Shown piece by piece: positions 25,431 to 34,331 of a DNA stretch of 64,000 bases. The stretch is taken from assembly GCF_014193895.1 (NCBI RefSeq), contig NZ_BLZR01000001.1, positions 4,092,001 to 4,156,000 of the forward strand, written 5' to 3'. The stretch is from Clostridium fungisolvens. GTDB taxonomy: Bacteria; Bacillota; Clostridia; Clostridiales; Clostridiaceae. Numbering within the stretch: the stretch's first letter is position 1; each line of letters begins with the position of its first letter. Position numbers and translations under genes: made by a program. The notes under the pieces are model-generated. The model had not been told where the DNA came from and made no database searches. It saw only the letters and a program-made list of their open reading frames with translations.

Positions 25431-26279
25431 TTATTTTGCGTAGTTGTGGAATCCTCTACCTGACTTTCTTCCTAACCAACCAGCTCTAACATACTTTCTT
25501 AGTAAGCTATGAGCTCTGTACTTAGTATCTCCAGTTTCATTGTAAAGAACATCCATGATAGCTAGACATACGTCTAATCCTATAAGATCTCCTAAAGCTA
25601 GAGGTCCCATTGGGTGGTTTGCACCTAACATCATTGACTTATCTATATCAACAGCTGAAGCTATATCTTCTGCAAGTATTCCTACAGCTTCGTTGATCAT
25701 TGGTATAAGTATTCTGTTAACTACGAAACCAGGTGCTTCAGCAACTTCTACTGGTTCCTTGCCTATAGCTATTGAAACTTCTTTAACTGCATCAAAAGCT
25801 TCTTGTGAAGTAGCCATTCCTCTGATTATTTCAACTAGCTTCATTACTGGAGCTGGGTTGAAGAAATGCATTCCTATAACTTTATCAGGTCTTCCAGTTG
25901 CAGCAGCAACTTCAGTTATTGATAAAGATGAAGTGTTTGAAGCTAATATAGTTTCTGGCTTACAGATCTTATCTAATTCAGCAAATATTTGCTTCTTTAT
26001 AGCCATGTTTTCTACTGCAGCTTCTATAACTAAATCACAGTCAGCAGCTAAGTTCATATCAGTAGTTCCTGATATTCTTGAAAGGATTTCTTCTCTAACT
26101 TCTTCAGTCATCTTTCCTTTAGCAACTAATTTGCTTAAACCATTGCTGATTCCAGTTATTCCTTTATCAACAAATTCTTCCTTTATATCTCTAACTATAA
26201 CTTCATATCCTTTTTGAGCGAAAGCTTGAACTATACCAGCTCCCATTGTACCAGCACCAAGAACAAATATCTTTTCCAT
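25431..26279 (-). CDS. hbd: 3-hydroxybutyryl-CoA dehydrogenase
   Basis: The enzyme converts acetoacetyl-CoA to (S)-3-hydroxybutyryl-CoA in butyrate and butanol formation. The 282 residues start with the Rossmann motif VLGAGTMGAGIVQAFA (about 5-20). The active-site signature GMHFFNPAPVMKLVEII (about 136-152) carries the catalytic His, and ASNTSSLSITEVA precedes it. The C-terminal dimer domain contains FVVNRILIPMINEAV and GANHPMGPLALGDLIGLD. It is the last gene of the operon, separated from etfA by 94 bases that hold a hairpin. Confidence 0.97.
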   Translation of the reverse strand: MEKIFVLGAGTMGAGIVQAFAQKGYEVIVRDIKEEFVDKGITGISNGLSKLVAKGKMTEEVREEILSRISGTTDMNLAADCDLVIEAAVENMAIKKQIFAELDKICKPETILASNTSSLSITEVAAATGRPDKVIGMHFFNPAPVMKLVEIIRGMATSQEAFDAVKEVSIAIGKEPVEVAEAPGFVVNRILIPMINEAVGILAEDIASAVDIDKSMMLGANHPMGPLALGDLIGLDVCLAIMDVLYNETGDTKYRAHSLLRKYVRAGWLGRKSGRGFHNYAK

Positions 26280-26307
26280 GGGTATACCTCCTAAGATTTA
26301 TATATTT

Positions 26308-26331
26308 AGTCCTACCTTTTTAGGTAGGACT
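26308..26331 (-). other. Perfect hairpin between etfA and hbd
   Basis: AGTCCTACCT and AGGTAGGACT pair exactly around TTTT. No T-run follows on the minus strand, so it is more likely an RNA processing or stability element than a terminator. Confidence 0.65.
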
Positions 26332-26373
26332 TATAATTATATTCAAGAATTATGTTTAACTAATTGAATAATT

Positions 26374-27378
26374 TTATGCTTCTTCTTTTCTAGCCTTAGC
26401 TTTAGCAATAAGTTCTGGAATAACTTTGTTTAAGTCTCCAACTATAGCATAGTCAGCCATCTTCATGATAGGTGCAGTAGCATCCTTATTGATTGCTATG
26501 ATCATATCAGAATCTTGCATACCAGCAGTATGTTGGATAGCTCCTGATATACCACAAGCTATATATATTGTTGGTTTAACAGTCTTACCAGTTTGACCTA
26601 CTTGGTAAGCAGCTTCAAGCCATCCAGCTTCAGTAGCAGCTCTTGAACCAGCAACTGTTCCACCTAAAGCATCAGCTAATTCTTTTAGAAGTGCGAAGTT
26701 TTCTTTGTTTCCAACTCCTCTACCACCTGAAACGATGATATTTGCTTCACTTATATCAACTATATCCTTAGCTTCTTTAACTACTTTAACAACTTTAGTT
26801 CTAACATCAGCATCAGTTAAGCTAATCTTAACTTCTTCAACTACTGCTTTGTTTTCAGTGTCTATCTTTGAGAATACACCTGGTCTTACAGTAGCCATTT
26901 GTGGTCTGTGATCAGTACAAGCGATTGTAGCCATTAAGTTACCACCGAATGCTGGTCTTGTAGCAAGAAGGAATTTTCCTTCTGCATCTATATCAAGTGA
27001 TGTACAGTCAGCTGTTAAACCAGTTGTAAGTCTAGCTGCAACTCTAGGACCTAAATCTCTTCCTATAAATGTTGCTCCTATGAATAGTATTTCTGGCTTT
27101 CTTTCTGCAGCAAGGTCACAGATAACCTTAGTGTATCCGTCAGTTGTATAGTTTTCTAATAATTCATTTTCTACAACTAAAACTTCATCAGCTCCGTGAG
27201 CTCCTAGCTTTTCAGCTAATCCTTTAACGTTGTTTCCTATTAATAAAGCTGTTAGCTTAACTCCTAGCTTATCAGCAATTGTTCTTCCTTCTCCTAAAAG
27301 TTCTAATGAAACTTTTTGAAGTTCGCCGTTTCTTTGTTCAGCGAATACCCATACGCCTTTATAATCTGCTATATTCAT
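26374..27378 (-). CDS. etfA: Electron transfer flavoprotein, alpha subunit
   Basis: It has 334 residues. The C-terminal FAD domain shows the family signature: VSGGRGVGNKENFALLKELADALGGTVAGSRAATEAGWLEAAYQVGQTGKTVKPTIYIACGISGAIQHTAGM (about 213-285). With EtfB it carries electrons to Bcd. In clostridia the Bcd-EtfBA complex bifurcates electrons from NADH to crotonyl-CoA and ferredoxin, and this operon has exactly that set. It follows etfB by 20 bases with GGGAGGTAAAATATT before the ATG. Confidence 0.97.
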   Translation of the reverse strand: MNIADYKGVWVFAEQRNGELQKVSLELLGEGRTIADKLGVKLTALLIGNNVKGLAEKLGAHGADEVLVVENELLENYTTDGYTKVICDLAAERKPEILFIGATFIGRDLGPRVAARLTTGLTADCTSLDIDAEGKFLLATRPAFGGNLMATIACTDHRPQMATVRPGVFSKIDTENKAVVEEVKISLTDADVRTKVVKVVKEAKDIVDISEANIIVSGGRGVGNKENFALLKELADALGGTVAGSRAATEAGWLEAAYQVGQTGKTVKPTIYIACGISGAIQHTAGMQDSDMIIAINKDATAPIMKMADYAIVGDLNKVIPELIAKAKARKEEA

Positions 27379-27398
27379 AATATTTTACCTCCCAAATC

Positions 27399-28178
27399 TT
27401 AGATGTAGTGTTTTTCGATCAATTTTCTTAATACGTACTCTGCTGCTTCGTTTGCTGGTAATTCAACTAATTCTCCAGCTCCCTTAGTTTCTTTAGTCAT
27501 TGATTTCTTAACCTTTGTTGGAGAACCTTTTAGTCCTAATAAACTCTTATCTACATCTATATCGTCTGCTGACCATATTTGAATTTCTTTACCAGCAGTT
27601 TCGAAGATTAAACCTACATTCATATATCTTGGTTCGTTTAATTCTTTAATTGCTGTTAAAAGCACTGGTGTTTGAACCTTTATTAATTCATAACCATCTT
27701 CTAATGCTCTATTAACTAAAAGACCGTCTTCTTCAACAGTAACACCTTGAACATAAGTTACTTGAGGTATATTTAAATGCTCTGCTATTTCTGGTCCAAC
27801 TTGTGCAGTATCTCCATCGATAGCCTGTCTTCCAGCAAATATTATATCGTATTCTAATTTTCTTATAGCTCCTGCTATAGTGTTTGAAGTTGCAAGAGTA
27901 TCAGCTCCAGCAAATGCTCTGTCAGTTATTAATATAGCTTCATCAGCACCCATACATAATGCTTCTCTTAAAGCTGTTTGTGCTTGTGGAGGTCCCATAC
28001 TTACTATAGTTATATGAGCACCTTTTTCTTCTTTTATTCTTAAAGCTGCTTCTAAAGCATGCTTATCTTCTGGGTTTATTATTGAAGGAACACCTTCTCT
28101 TATAAGAGTTCCAGTCTTTGGATCTATTCTAACAGCTGTAGTATCTGGTACTTGCTTTAAACAAACTACTATTTTCAT
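27399..28178 (-). CDS. etfB: Electron transfer flavoprotein, beta subunit
   Basis: It has 259 residues. The start MKIVVCLKQVPDTTAVRIDPKTGTL is typical of EtfB from clostridial Bcd complexes. The adenine/FAD-binding loop contains GRQAIDGDTAQVGPEIAEHL (about residues 117-136), which in bifurcating Etfs binds the second FAD. The ETF beta signature VNRALEDGYELIKVQTPVLLTAIKELNEPRYM follows. It sits between bcd and etfA with 20-21 base gaps. Bifurcation is inferred from family and operon context. Confidence 0.97.
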   Translation of the reverse strand: MKIVVCLKQVPDTTAVRIDPKTGTLIREGVPSIINPEDKHALEAALRIKEEKGAHITIVSMGPPQAQTALREALCMGADEAILITDRAFAGADTLATSNTIAGAIRKLEYDIIFAGRQAIDGDTAQVGPEIAEHLNIPQVTYVQGVTVEEDGLLVNRALEDGYELIKVQTPVLLTAIKELNEPRYMNVGLIFETAGKEIQIWSADDIDVDKSLLGLKGSPTKVKKSMTKETKGAGELVELPANEAAEYVLRKLIEKHYI

Positions 28179-28199
28179 CTTTTTCTGTCCTCCCTAAAA

Positions 28200-29339
28200 C
28201 TATTTTAAAATGTTTGCTGATATAACCATCTTTTGAACTTCTGAAGTTCCTTCGTATAGTTCAGTTATCTTAGCATCTCTCATTAATCTTTCAACTGGGT
28301 ATTCCTTAGTATATCCGTATCCACCGAATATTTGAACAGCCTTAGTAGTTACTTCCATAGCTACTTCAGCAGCAAATAGTTTAGCTCTAGCAGCATCTAC
28401 TGTGTAAGGAAGTTTATTTTGCTTAAGCCATGCAGCTCTATATACTAAGTATCTAGCAGCTTCAACCTTAACATCCATTTCAGCTATATACCATTGTAAA
28501 CCTTGGAATGCAGCAAGTGGTCTTCCGAATTGCTTTCTTTCCATCATGTAGTTTTTAGCTTCTTCTAATGCTCCACCAGCAAGTCCTAGTGCTTGAGCAG
28601 CTATACCTATTCTTCCTCCATCAAGAGTCTTCATAGCTATACCAAATCCCTTACCTTCTTGACCAAGTAAGTTTTCCTTTGGAACGATACAGTTTTGCAT
28701 TACAAGTTCAGTTGTTGATGAAGCTCTGATACCCATCTTGTTTTCAACTTTACCTATTGAGAATCCTGGGAATGATTTTTCAACTATGAAAGCTGATATT
28801 CCTTTTGTTCCCTTGCTCTTGTCAGTCATAGCAAATATTATGAAAGTTTCAGCAACTCCACCATTTGTTATGAATATCTTAGATCCGTTAAGGATGTAGT
28901 TATCTCCATCTAAAACTGCAACTGTTTGTTGTCCAGCAGCATCTGTTCCAGCACCTGGCTCAGTTAATCCGAATGCACCTAATTTTCTTCCACTAGCAAG
29001 ATCTGGTAGGTACTTTTGTTTTTGAGCTTCATTACCAAATTCGTTAACTACTGATCCACAAAGTGATGTATGAGCTGATACTATAACACCGTGAGTACCA
29101 CAAACTTTTGATAATTCTTCAACTGTAAGGATGTATGATAAAACATCTCCGCCAGCACCTTCATATTTCTTATCGAAAGGAATTCCTAACATACCTAGTG
29201 CAGCCATTTTCTTTGCATTTTCCATTGGGAATTCTTCAGTCTCGTCAATCTCACCTGCTATTGGCTTAACTTCATTTTGAGCAAAATCTCTAACCATTTG
29301 TCTTACTAATTCTTGTTCTCTTGTTAATTGGAAATCCAT
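28200..29339 (-). CDS. bcd: Butyryl-CoA dehydrogenase
   Basis: Acyl-CoA dehydrogenase of 379 residues that reduces crotonyl-CoA to butyryl-CoA. Visible are the FAD-binding FGLTEPGAGTDAAGQQTVA (about 123-141) and FIIFAMTDKS. The C-terminal dimer/FAD motif is QIFGGYGYTKEYPVERLMRDAKITELYEGTSEVQKMVI, with the catalytic Glu in YEGTSE near residue 364. This position of the Glu is normal for short-chain enzymes. GGAGGGAATAAATAA precedes the ATG. It is separated from crt by 166 bases containing a hairpin. Confidence 0.97.
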   Translation of the reverse strand: MDFQLTREQELVRQMVRDFAQNEVKPIAGEIDETEEFPMENAKKMAALGMLGIPFDKKYEGAGGDVLSYILTVEELSKVCGTHGVIVSAHTSLCGSVVNEFGNEAQKQKYLPDLASGRKLGAFGLTEPGAGTDAAGQQTVAVLDGDNYILNGSKIFITNGGVAETFIIFAMTDKSKGTKGISAFIVEKSFPGFSIGKVENKMGIRASSTTELVMQNCIVPKENLLGQEGKGFGIAMKTLDGGRIGIAAQALGLAGGALEEAKNYMMERKQFGRPLAAFQGLQWYIAEMDVKVEAARYLVYRAAWLKQNKLPYTVDAARAKLFAAEVAMEVTTKAVQIFGGYGYTKEYPVERLMRDAKITELYEGTSEVQKMVISANILK

Positions 29340-29413
29340 TTATTTATTCCCTCCTGCTATTTATTTAAGTATAGAGCAACTATTAATTACTCTTTTATAT
29401 ATGTTCATTTTTC

Positions 29414-29437
29414 ACGGAGCAATTTTACTTGCTCCGT
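29414..29437 (-). other. Perfect GC-rich hairpin between crt and bcd
   Basis: ACGGAGCAA and TTGCTCCGT pair exactly around a six-base loop, followed on the minus strand by GAAAAATG. It lies in the crt-bcd gap and may set mRNA stability or give partial termination. Confidence 0.65.
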
Positions 29438-29505
29438 CTAGTATTTACTAATATTTTTAAATTTAAATATGAATTAAAGAAATTTTCAAAAAGTCATAAA
29501 TTTAA

Positions 29506-30288
29506 TTATTGGTTTTTGAAGTTCTTTTCTCTTCTTTCAACAAATGCAGTCATACCTTCAGTTTGATCTTCAGTAGCAAAACACTTACCAAAATCTTCTG
29601 CTTCTATAACTATAGCTTCATCAATGCTTACTTGCATTCCTCTGTCTATAGCATCTTTACATAACTTAACTGCGATTGGAGCATTTTTAGCTATCTTATT
29701 AGCAAGAGCTTTAGCTTCAGTCATTAAATCTTCTAGAGCTACAACTTTATTAACTAAACCTATTCTTAATGCTTCTTCTGCATTAATTATGTCTCCAGTA
29801 TATATTAATTCTTTTGCTTTACCAAGTCCAACTATTCTAGGAAGTCTTTGTGTTCCACCAAATCCTGGAGTTATTCCAAGTCCACTCTCTGGTTGAGCGA
29901 ATTTTGCTTTTACAGAAGCTATTCTTATATCACATGCCATGGCTAATTCACAGCCACCGCCTAATGCAAAACCTGAAATTGCTGCAATAACTGGTTTGTC
30001 CAGCACTTCTAACCTTCTGAAAACTTTATTTCCTAAAGCTCCGAATTCTCTACCTTGCTCTTCATTTAAGTCCTTCATTTCAGATATATCAGCACCAGCT
30101 ACAAATGATTTTTCACCAGCTCCTGTTAATATAACAGCATAAACTTCTTTGTCTTTTTCAAGTTCTGATACAACTGTGTCTATGTCCTTTAATGTCTCTG
30201 AGTTAAGTGCGTTTAAAGCCTTTGGTCTGTTTATTGTCACAATAGCAATATTTCCTTCTTTTTCAAGGATAACATTTTTTAATTCCAT
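29506..30288 (-). CDS. crt: 3-hydroxybutyryl-CoA dehydratase (crotonase)
   Basis: Enoyl-CoA hydratase of 260 residues that removes water from 3-hydroxybutyryl-CoA. The oxyanion-hole and CoA motifs are visible: GAGEKSFVAGADISEM (about 55-70), ISGFALGGGCELAMACDIRIA (about 104-124), and the catalytic Glu pair in FAQPESGLGITPGFGGTQRL (about 131-150). It is the first gene of the butyryl-CoA operon. The Rex box about 110 bases upstream links it to the NADH/NAD ratio. Confidence 0.97.
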   Translation of the reverse strand: MELKNVILEKEGNIAIVTINRPKALNALNSETLKDIDTVVSELEKDKEVYAVILTGAGEKSFVAGADISEMKDLNEEQGREFGALGNKVFRRLEVLDKPVIAAISGFALGGGCELAMACDIRIASVKAKFAQPESGLGITPGFGGTQRLPRIVGLGKAKELIYTGDIINAEEALRIGLVNKVVALEDLMTEAKALANKIAKNAPIAVKLCKDAIDRGMQVSIDEAIVIEAEDFGKCFATEDQTEGMTAFVERREKNFKNQ

Positions 30289-30399
30289 TGTTTTGGCCTC
30301 CTTAAAGTAGTTATATTCTTAACAAAGCATATAAGTTTTATTTGCATAATCTTATATTACAATAAAAAGCTTACTAAATTTGTTAAATTTTTTCGACGT

Positions 30400-30417
30400 T
30401 TGTTAATATTATAACAA
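30400..30417. promoter_or_regulatory. Rex box overlapping the crt promoter
   Basis: TTGTTAATATTATAACAA matches the clostridial Rex consensus (TTGTTAA-N4-TTAACAA) with one mismatch. The minus-strand TATAAT within it looks like the -10 box of the crt promoter, so Rex bound at low NADH would shut the operon. rex itself is the next gene upstream. Confidence 0.85.
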
Positions 30418-30540
30418 ACAAAATCAAAAAATAATTGAAGCTCGTAAACTTCAATTATGATTATACTTGTTTAAGAATATATTTGCAATATATTTTGTGT
30501 CTTTTTTAACAATTTTTAAACTAGTATTTGTATTTATTAT

Positions 30541-31176
30541 TTAATTTTGGGATTCATTTATTAAATATGCCAGTGTTAGTAAACTTTCACTTAAGTGAAC
30601 ATTTTCTACAATAACGTCTTTAGGAGCTACTAAATCTATAGGTGCAAAGTTCCAAATACCCTTTACTCCATTCTCCACCAGTTCATCACAAACCTTTTGA
30701 GCATTGTTGTCTGGAACACATAATATTGCTATATCAACGTGGTTTTCTTTTAGAAAATCTTTGATAACGTCTATATCTTTTATCTCTACGTCTTTTATTC
30801 TAATGCCTGTTAATCTTGGATTTGCATCAAACATCCCAAGAAGATTGAATCCTAGTTTTTCAAATTGAGTGTAGTTTGCAAGCGCTTGACCTATGTTACC
30901 AGCACCTATAATTATAGTATTATAATCTCTCTGAAGACCAAGAATAGCAATTATTTGATTATATAAATCTCTTACATTATAACCATAGCCTTGTTGACCA
31001 AAATCACCAAAGCAGTTTAAATCTTGTCTTATCTGTGATGCTGTAAATCCTATCTTCTCGCTTAATTCTTTAGATGAAATTCTATCAACATCATTTTTTA
31101 ATAATTCTAATAGATATCTATGATATTTTGGTAGTCTCTTTATGACAGCCATAGATATATTTTTCTTTTTTTCCAT
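30541..31176 (-). CDS. rex: Redox-sensing transcriptional repressor Rex
   Basis: It has 211 residues: an N-terminal winged helix (about 1-80) with SAVIKRLPKYHRYL-like VIKRLPKYHRYLLELL and ISSKELSEKIGFTASQIRQDLNCFGDFGQQGYGYNV, then an NAD(H) Rossmann domain with IIGAGNIGQALANY (about 90-103). The C-terminal helix swaps in the dimer. Rex leaves its operator when NADH binds. The gene directly precedes crt with a 252-base gap holding a Rex box, the standard clostridial arrangement. Confidence 0.96.
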   Translation of the reverse strand: MEKKKNISMAVIKRLPKYHRYLLELLKNDVDRISSKELSEKIGFTASQIRQDLNCFGDFGQQGYGYNVRDLYNQIIAILGLQRDYNTIIIGAGNIGQALANYTQFEKLGFNLLGMFDANPRLTGIRIKDVEIKDIDVIKDFLKENHVDIAILCVPDNNAQKVCDELVENGVKGIWNFAPIDLVAPKDVIVENVHLSESLLTLAYLINESQN

Positions 31177-31649
31177 TTATGTCACCTCTTCTTAAATTAA
31201 CAAATAAGTTATTAAATTCTATAAGATCGCTAAAAAACTTAGCCGTATATTTTTTATACACCTGTTTTTCTGAACTTTGTTCATCTGTCAGGCCAATAAA
31301 TCCTATTGTTTTACTTTTAATTTACCCACAAATTAAAAAATTTTAGATAGATGAAGAGTAATAAAATCCACTATACTACTCTATTCCTTATATATATTAC
31401 CACATTTAACTTAAACTTATCTATATCTTAGTCATAAAATTGTTTTAATATGAAATTGTTTTTATATAAAGTTCTATTAATACTTTATGCCAGTAATTTA
31501 TCTGAATATTATTATTTATTCAACAAATGATATTTATTATCCGACAATATTTCATGTTAAATATTGATTGTTTTACCATATAAATTTATAATAACAACAA
31601 CTAATATAAATAACCTAATATATAAACATATTTAAAAGGAGGATAAAAA
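31177..31649. other. Divergent promoter region of rex and ferritin
   Basis: About 470 bases. A Rex half-site TTAACAA lies at 31196-31202, close to the rex start, but no full box is seen. No convincing iron- or peroxide-repressor box was found upstream of ferritin. There is no gene. Confidence 0.4.
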
Positions 31650-32171
31650 ATGTTAAGCGAAAGATTAATTGAGGCTTTAAACGAACAAATAAATTATGAG
31701 TTTTATTCATCTTATACTTATCTAGCAATGGCTGCCTTTGCTCAATCAGAGGATTTAGATGGTTTTGCAAATTTCTTTAGAGTTCAGGCTCAAGAAGAAC
31801 TTTTTCATGCTATGAAGTTTTATGATTATGTTTATCAAAAAAATGGTGATGTAACCCTTGAGGCCATACATAAACCACAAATAAAATTCGAAAATATGAT
31901 TGATGTTTTCGAAAAAGGCTATGAGCATGAGCAAGAAGTTACAAGAAGAATATATAATCTTGCAGATATAGCAAATGAAGAAAAAGAACATTCTACTATA
32001 TCCCTATTAAAATGGTTTATAGATGAACAAGTAGAAGAAGAAGATAATTTTAATAAGATAATTAAAAAACTTAGAAGAGCAGAATCAAATCCTGCCGCTC
32101 TTTATATGTTAGATGACGAATTAGCTCAAAGAGTTTATGTTGCCCCTACAACAGGTGCATCTGCTCAATAA
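31650..32171 (+). CDS. ftn: Ferritin
   Basis: Iron-storage ferritin of 173 residues (bacterial non-haem type). The four-helix bundle and di-iron ligands are visible: Glu17 in NEQINYEFYSSYTYLAMAAF, the EELFHAMKFYDYV motif (Glu and His near 50-53), and helix C/D residues in EKEHSTISLLKWFIDEQVEEE. No haem-ligand Met pattern of bacterioferritin is seen. It oxidises and stores iron and protects against oxygen stress. AAAGGAGGATAAAA precedes the ATG. It is a single-gene unit. Confidence 0.94.
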   Translation: MLSERLIEALNEQINYEFYSSYTYLAMAAFAQSEDLDGFANFFRVQAQEELFHAMKFYDYVYQKNGDVTLEAIHKPQIKFENMIDVFEKGYEHEQEVTRRIYNLADIANEEKEHSTISLLKWFIDEQVEEEDNFNKIIKKLRRAESNPAALYMLDDELAQRVYVAPTTGASAQ

Positions 32172-32178
32172 AACTAAA

Positions 32179-32211
32179 AGCAGCTGATCTAACTTTAGCT
32201 TCAGCTGCTTC
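32179..32211 (+). terminator. Hairpin after ferritin
   Basis: The 10-bp arms AAGCAGCTGA / TCAGCTGCTT are followed by CTATTATAT, a weak T-run. It is probably the ferritin terminator. Confidence 0.7.
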
Positions 32212-32323
32212 TATTATATATAGATTAATAACTTCAAATACGTCCATTAATTATAATGTTAAAAATATAACTGCTTAAATTCTGTTAAGAACCTATCAAT
32301 CTTTTTTATACTATAAAATATTT

Positions 32324-32896
32324 TTAGTATATATGTAAATGTTCAAGCAATATGCTAGTCCCTATTACTACCAATATAACTCCTCCAAGCAATTCTGCTT
32401 TGGATTTTAGTAGTTCTCCAAATTTCTTTCCTATGAATACAGCTACAAAACAAACTACAAAGGTTGTTAACGCTATTGCTAATACTGCTTCAAGTATATT
32501 AACCTTTAGAAAAGCAAAGCCTATTCCAACTGCTAATGCGTCAATACTTGTTGCAATAGCAAGCAGTATGAATTCTTTGGTACTAGTTGTAGCTAATTGT
32601 TCTTTCTCTTCATCCTCATCATTTTTTATAACATCAAGAATCATTTTTCCACCAATTATTGAAAGTAAGGCAAATGCAACCCAATGATCAAACTTCTCTA
32701 TATACTGAGTAAAATTTATTCCTAGTATCCATCCTACAAGAGGCATAGCCCCCTGAAATCCTCCAAAATATAGTGCTGCTTTCATGGCTATATTTTTTTT
32801 ATCTTTGTTTGTTGCTTTTATTCCTAAAGTAAGAGATACAGCAAAAGCATCCATTGATAAAGCTAGTCCAGTTAGAAAAATTGATAATACGTTCAT
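32324..32896 (-). CDS. mntP: Manganese exporter MntP
   Basis: This is a six-helix, 190-residue efflux protein. The two-fold repeat of the family is visible: LTGLALSMDAFAVSLTLGI (about 8-26) and LLAIATSIDALAVGIGFAF (about 111-129). The membrane Asp in each (MDAF, IDAL) is essential in the family. An acidic loop KNDEDEEKEQ joins the halves. It exports Mn2+ when the metal is in excess. The long leader carries a yybP-ykoY riboswitch, which supports the substrate. AAGGGGGACAT precedes the ATG. Confidence 0.94.
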   Translation of the reverse strand: MNVLSIFLTGLALSMDAFAVSLTLGIKATNKDKKNIAMKAALYFGGFQGAMPLVGWILGINFTQYIEKFDHWVAFALLSIIGGKMILDVIKNDEDEEKEQLATTSTKEFILLAIATSIDALAVGIGFAFLKVNILEAVLAIALTTFVVCFVAVFIGKKFGELLKSKAELLGGVILVVIGTSILLEHLHIY

Positions 32897-33082
32897 ATGT
32901 CCCCCTTAAATTAATTGGTTTTTAATAGAAATTCATCATAAGTTCTTGAAACTTTAATATGTAAAAATAAAAATTCCGTAAAAATGTGGAAAACTCTATT
33001 TCTATTTTAATTCTTAGAATAATTTATTTAGATTTATTAGAGATATAAAGATAATTTTAACTTATTAAAAATAAAAAGAAAA

Positions 33083-33125
33083 TGAGACTTATGTATAACG
33101 CAACCCTCGTTATACATAAGTCTCA
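33083..33125 (-). terminator. Terminator of the Mn2+ riboswitch expression platform
   Basis: An 18-bp perfect stem (arm TGAGACTTATGTATAACG) has a seven-base loop and is followed on the minus strand by ATTTTCTTTTTATTTTT. It lies directly downstream of the riboswitch aptamer and about 190 bases before mntP. Confidence 0.85.
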
Positions 33126-33222
33126 CAATTTAATACAAAGCCAGATGAAAAGCATCAGTATGTTGACTCTGCAACAACATTAAATGTTGTCTGCTACTCC
33201 CTTATGCCTGAAAGTATTCTCA
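33126..33222 (-). ncRNA. yybP-ykoY manganese riboswitch
   Basis: Read on the minus strand, the leader contains AAGGGAGTAGC (33192-33202), a hairpin with AACA...TGTT arms, then GTCAACATACTG (33156-33167), and CTGGCTTTG closing the aptamer. GGGAGUAGC and the CAACAUACUG-type loop are the two conserved metal-binding loops of this class. Mn2+ binding should prevent the terminator at 33083-33125 and switch on mntP. Edges are approximate. Confidence 0.85.
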
Positions 33223-33231
33223 ACGAAAACA

Positions 33232-33260
33232 ATTATATTTAATTATTGTCGTAATGTCAA
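33232..33260 (-). promoter_or_regulatory. Promoter of the mntP leader
   Basis: The consensus TTGACA (33255-33260) and TATAAT (33232-33237) are spaced by exactly 17 bases, which places the transcript start just before the riboswitch. Confidence 0.85.
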
Positions 33261-33328
33261 CACGATTTGTAGTTTTTTTTGTTTTTTTGTCAAATAAAAG
33301 CCGTGGTAATTTATAGCAACCTCTAAAA

Positions 33329-34330
33329 CTAGTCTAAATCAGTCTTTATCCAGCTCATCATGCCTCTTAATTCTTTTCCAACCTTTTCAATTGGGTGCTC
33401 TTTTTCCATTCTTCTCTTAGCGTTAAAGTAAGGTCTATTTACTGCATTTTCAACTAACCAGTTTCTTGCGAAAGTTCCATCTTGGATATCTTTAAGTACA
33501 TCTCTCATAGCTTTTCTCGTATCTTCAGTAACTATCTTAGTTCCAGTTACGTAGTCACCATACTCAGCAGTATCACTTATTGAATATCTCATAGTGCTCA
33601 TTCCACCTTGATACATTAAATCAACAATTAGCTTCATTTCATGTAGACATTCAAAGTAAGCATTTTCTGGAGAATAACCAGCTTCAACTAAAGTATCGAA
33701 TCCAGCCTTTATAAGCTCAGTAACACCTCCGCAAAGTACAGCCTGCTCTCCAAATAAATCTGTTTCTGTTTCATCCTTAAAAGTAGTTTCAAGAACACCA
33801 GCTCTTGCTCCCCCTATACCTATAGTGTAAGCTAAAGCATAATCCTTTGCTTTTCCTGAATAATCTTGTTGTACAGCTATAAGACATGGAACACCAGAAC
33901 CTTCAGTATAAGTTCTTCTTACCATGTGTCCTGGGCCTTTAGGAGCTACCATGAATACATCAACGAATGCAGGAGGAACAATTTGTCCATAGTGAATATT
34001 GAATCCATGTGCAAACACTAATGCCTTACCTTCAGTTAAAGCTGGTTCTATTTCTTCCTTATATAGTTTTGCTTGTTTTTCATCAGGAACTAATATCATA
34101 ATTATATCGCAGTTTTCTGTAGCTTCTTTTACAGTAGCAACTTTAAGCCCTGCAGCTTGAGCCTTTTCAAAGGACTTACTTCCATTATATAATCCTACAG
34201 TAACATCTACTCCACTTTCATGTAAGTTAAGAGCATGAGCATGTCCTTGACTTCCATATCCAATTACAGCAACCTTTTTGTTTTCTAATAAACTTAAATC
34301 CCCATCTTTTTCATAATACATCTTTACCAT
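33329..34330 (-). CDS. ilvC: Ketol-acid reductoisomerase
   Basis: Second common enzyme of valine/isoleucine synthesis (class I, 333 residues). The NAD(P)H motif is VAVIGYGSQGHAHALNL (about 20-36). The knotted C-terminal domain has EQAVLCGGVTELIKAGFDTLVEAGYSPENAYFECLHEMKLIVDLMYQGG with the Mg2+-binding acidic residues. I chose ATG 34330, six bases after GGGG, which gives MVKMYYEKDGDL like other IlvC. An upstream ATG would overlap leuA by 11 bases. It is the last gene of the operon. Confidence 0.97.
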   Translation of the reverse strand: MVKMYYEKDGDLSLLENKKVAVIGYGSQGHAHALNLHESGVDVTVGLYNGSKSFEKAQAAGLKVATVKEATENCDIIMILVPDEKQAKLYKEEIEPALTEGKALVFAHGFNIHYGQIVPPAFVDVFMVAPKGPGHMVRRTYTEGSGVPCLIAVQQDYSGKAKDYALAYTIGIGGARAGVLETTFKDETETDLFGEQAVLCGGVTELIKAGFDTLVEAGYSPENAYFECLHEMKLIVDLMYQGGMSTMRYSISDTAEYGDYVTGTKIVTEDTRKAMRDVLKDIQDGTFARNWLVENAVNRPYFNAKRRMEKEHPIEKVGKELRGMMSWIKTDLD

Positions 34331-34331
34331 T

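Noticed and set aside
31177..31260. Short frame MNKVQKNRCIKNIRLSF... upstream of rex
   Set aside because: No ribosome site and only about 21 codons.
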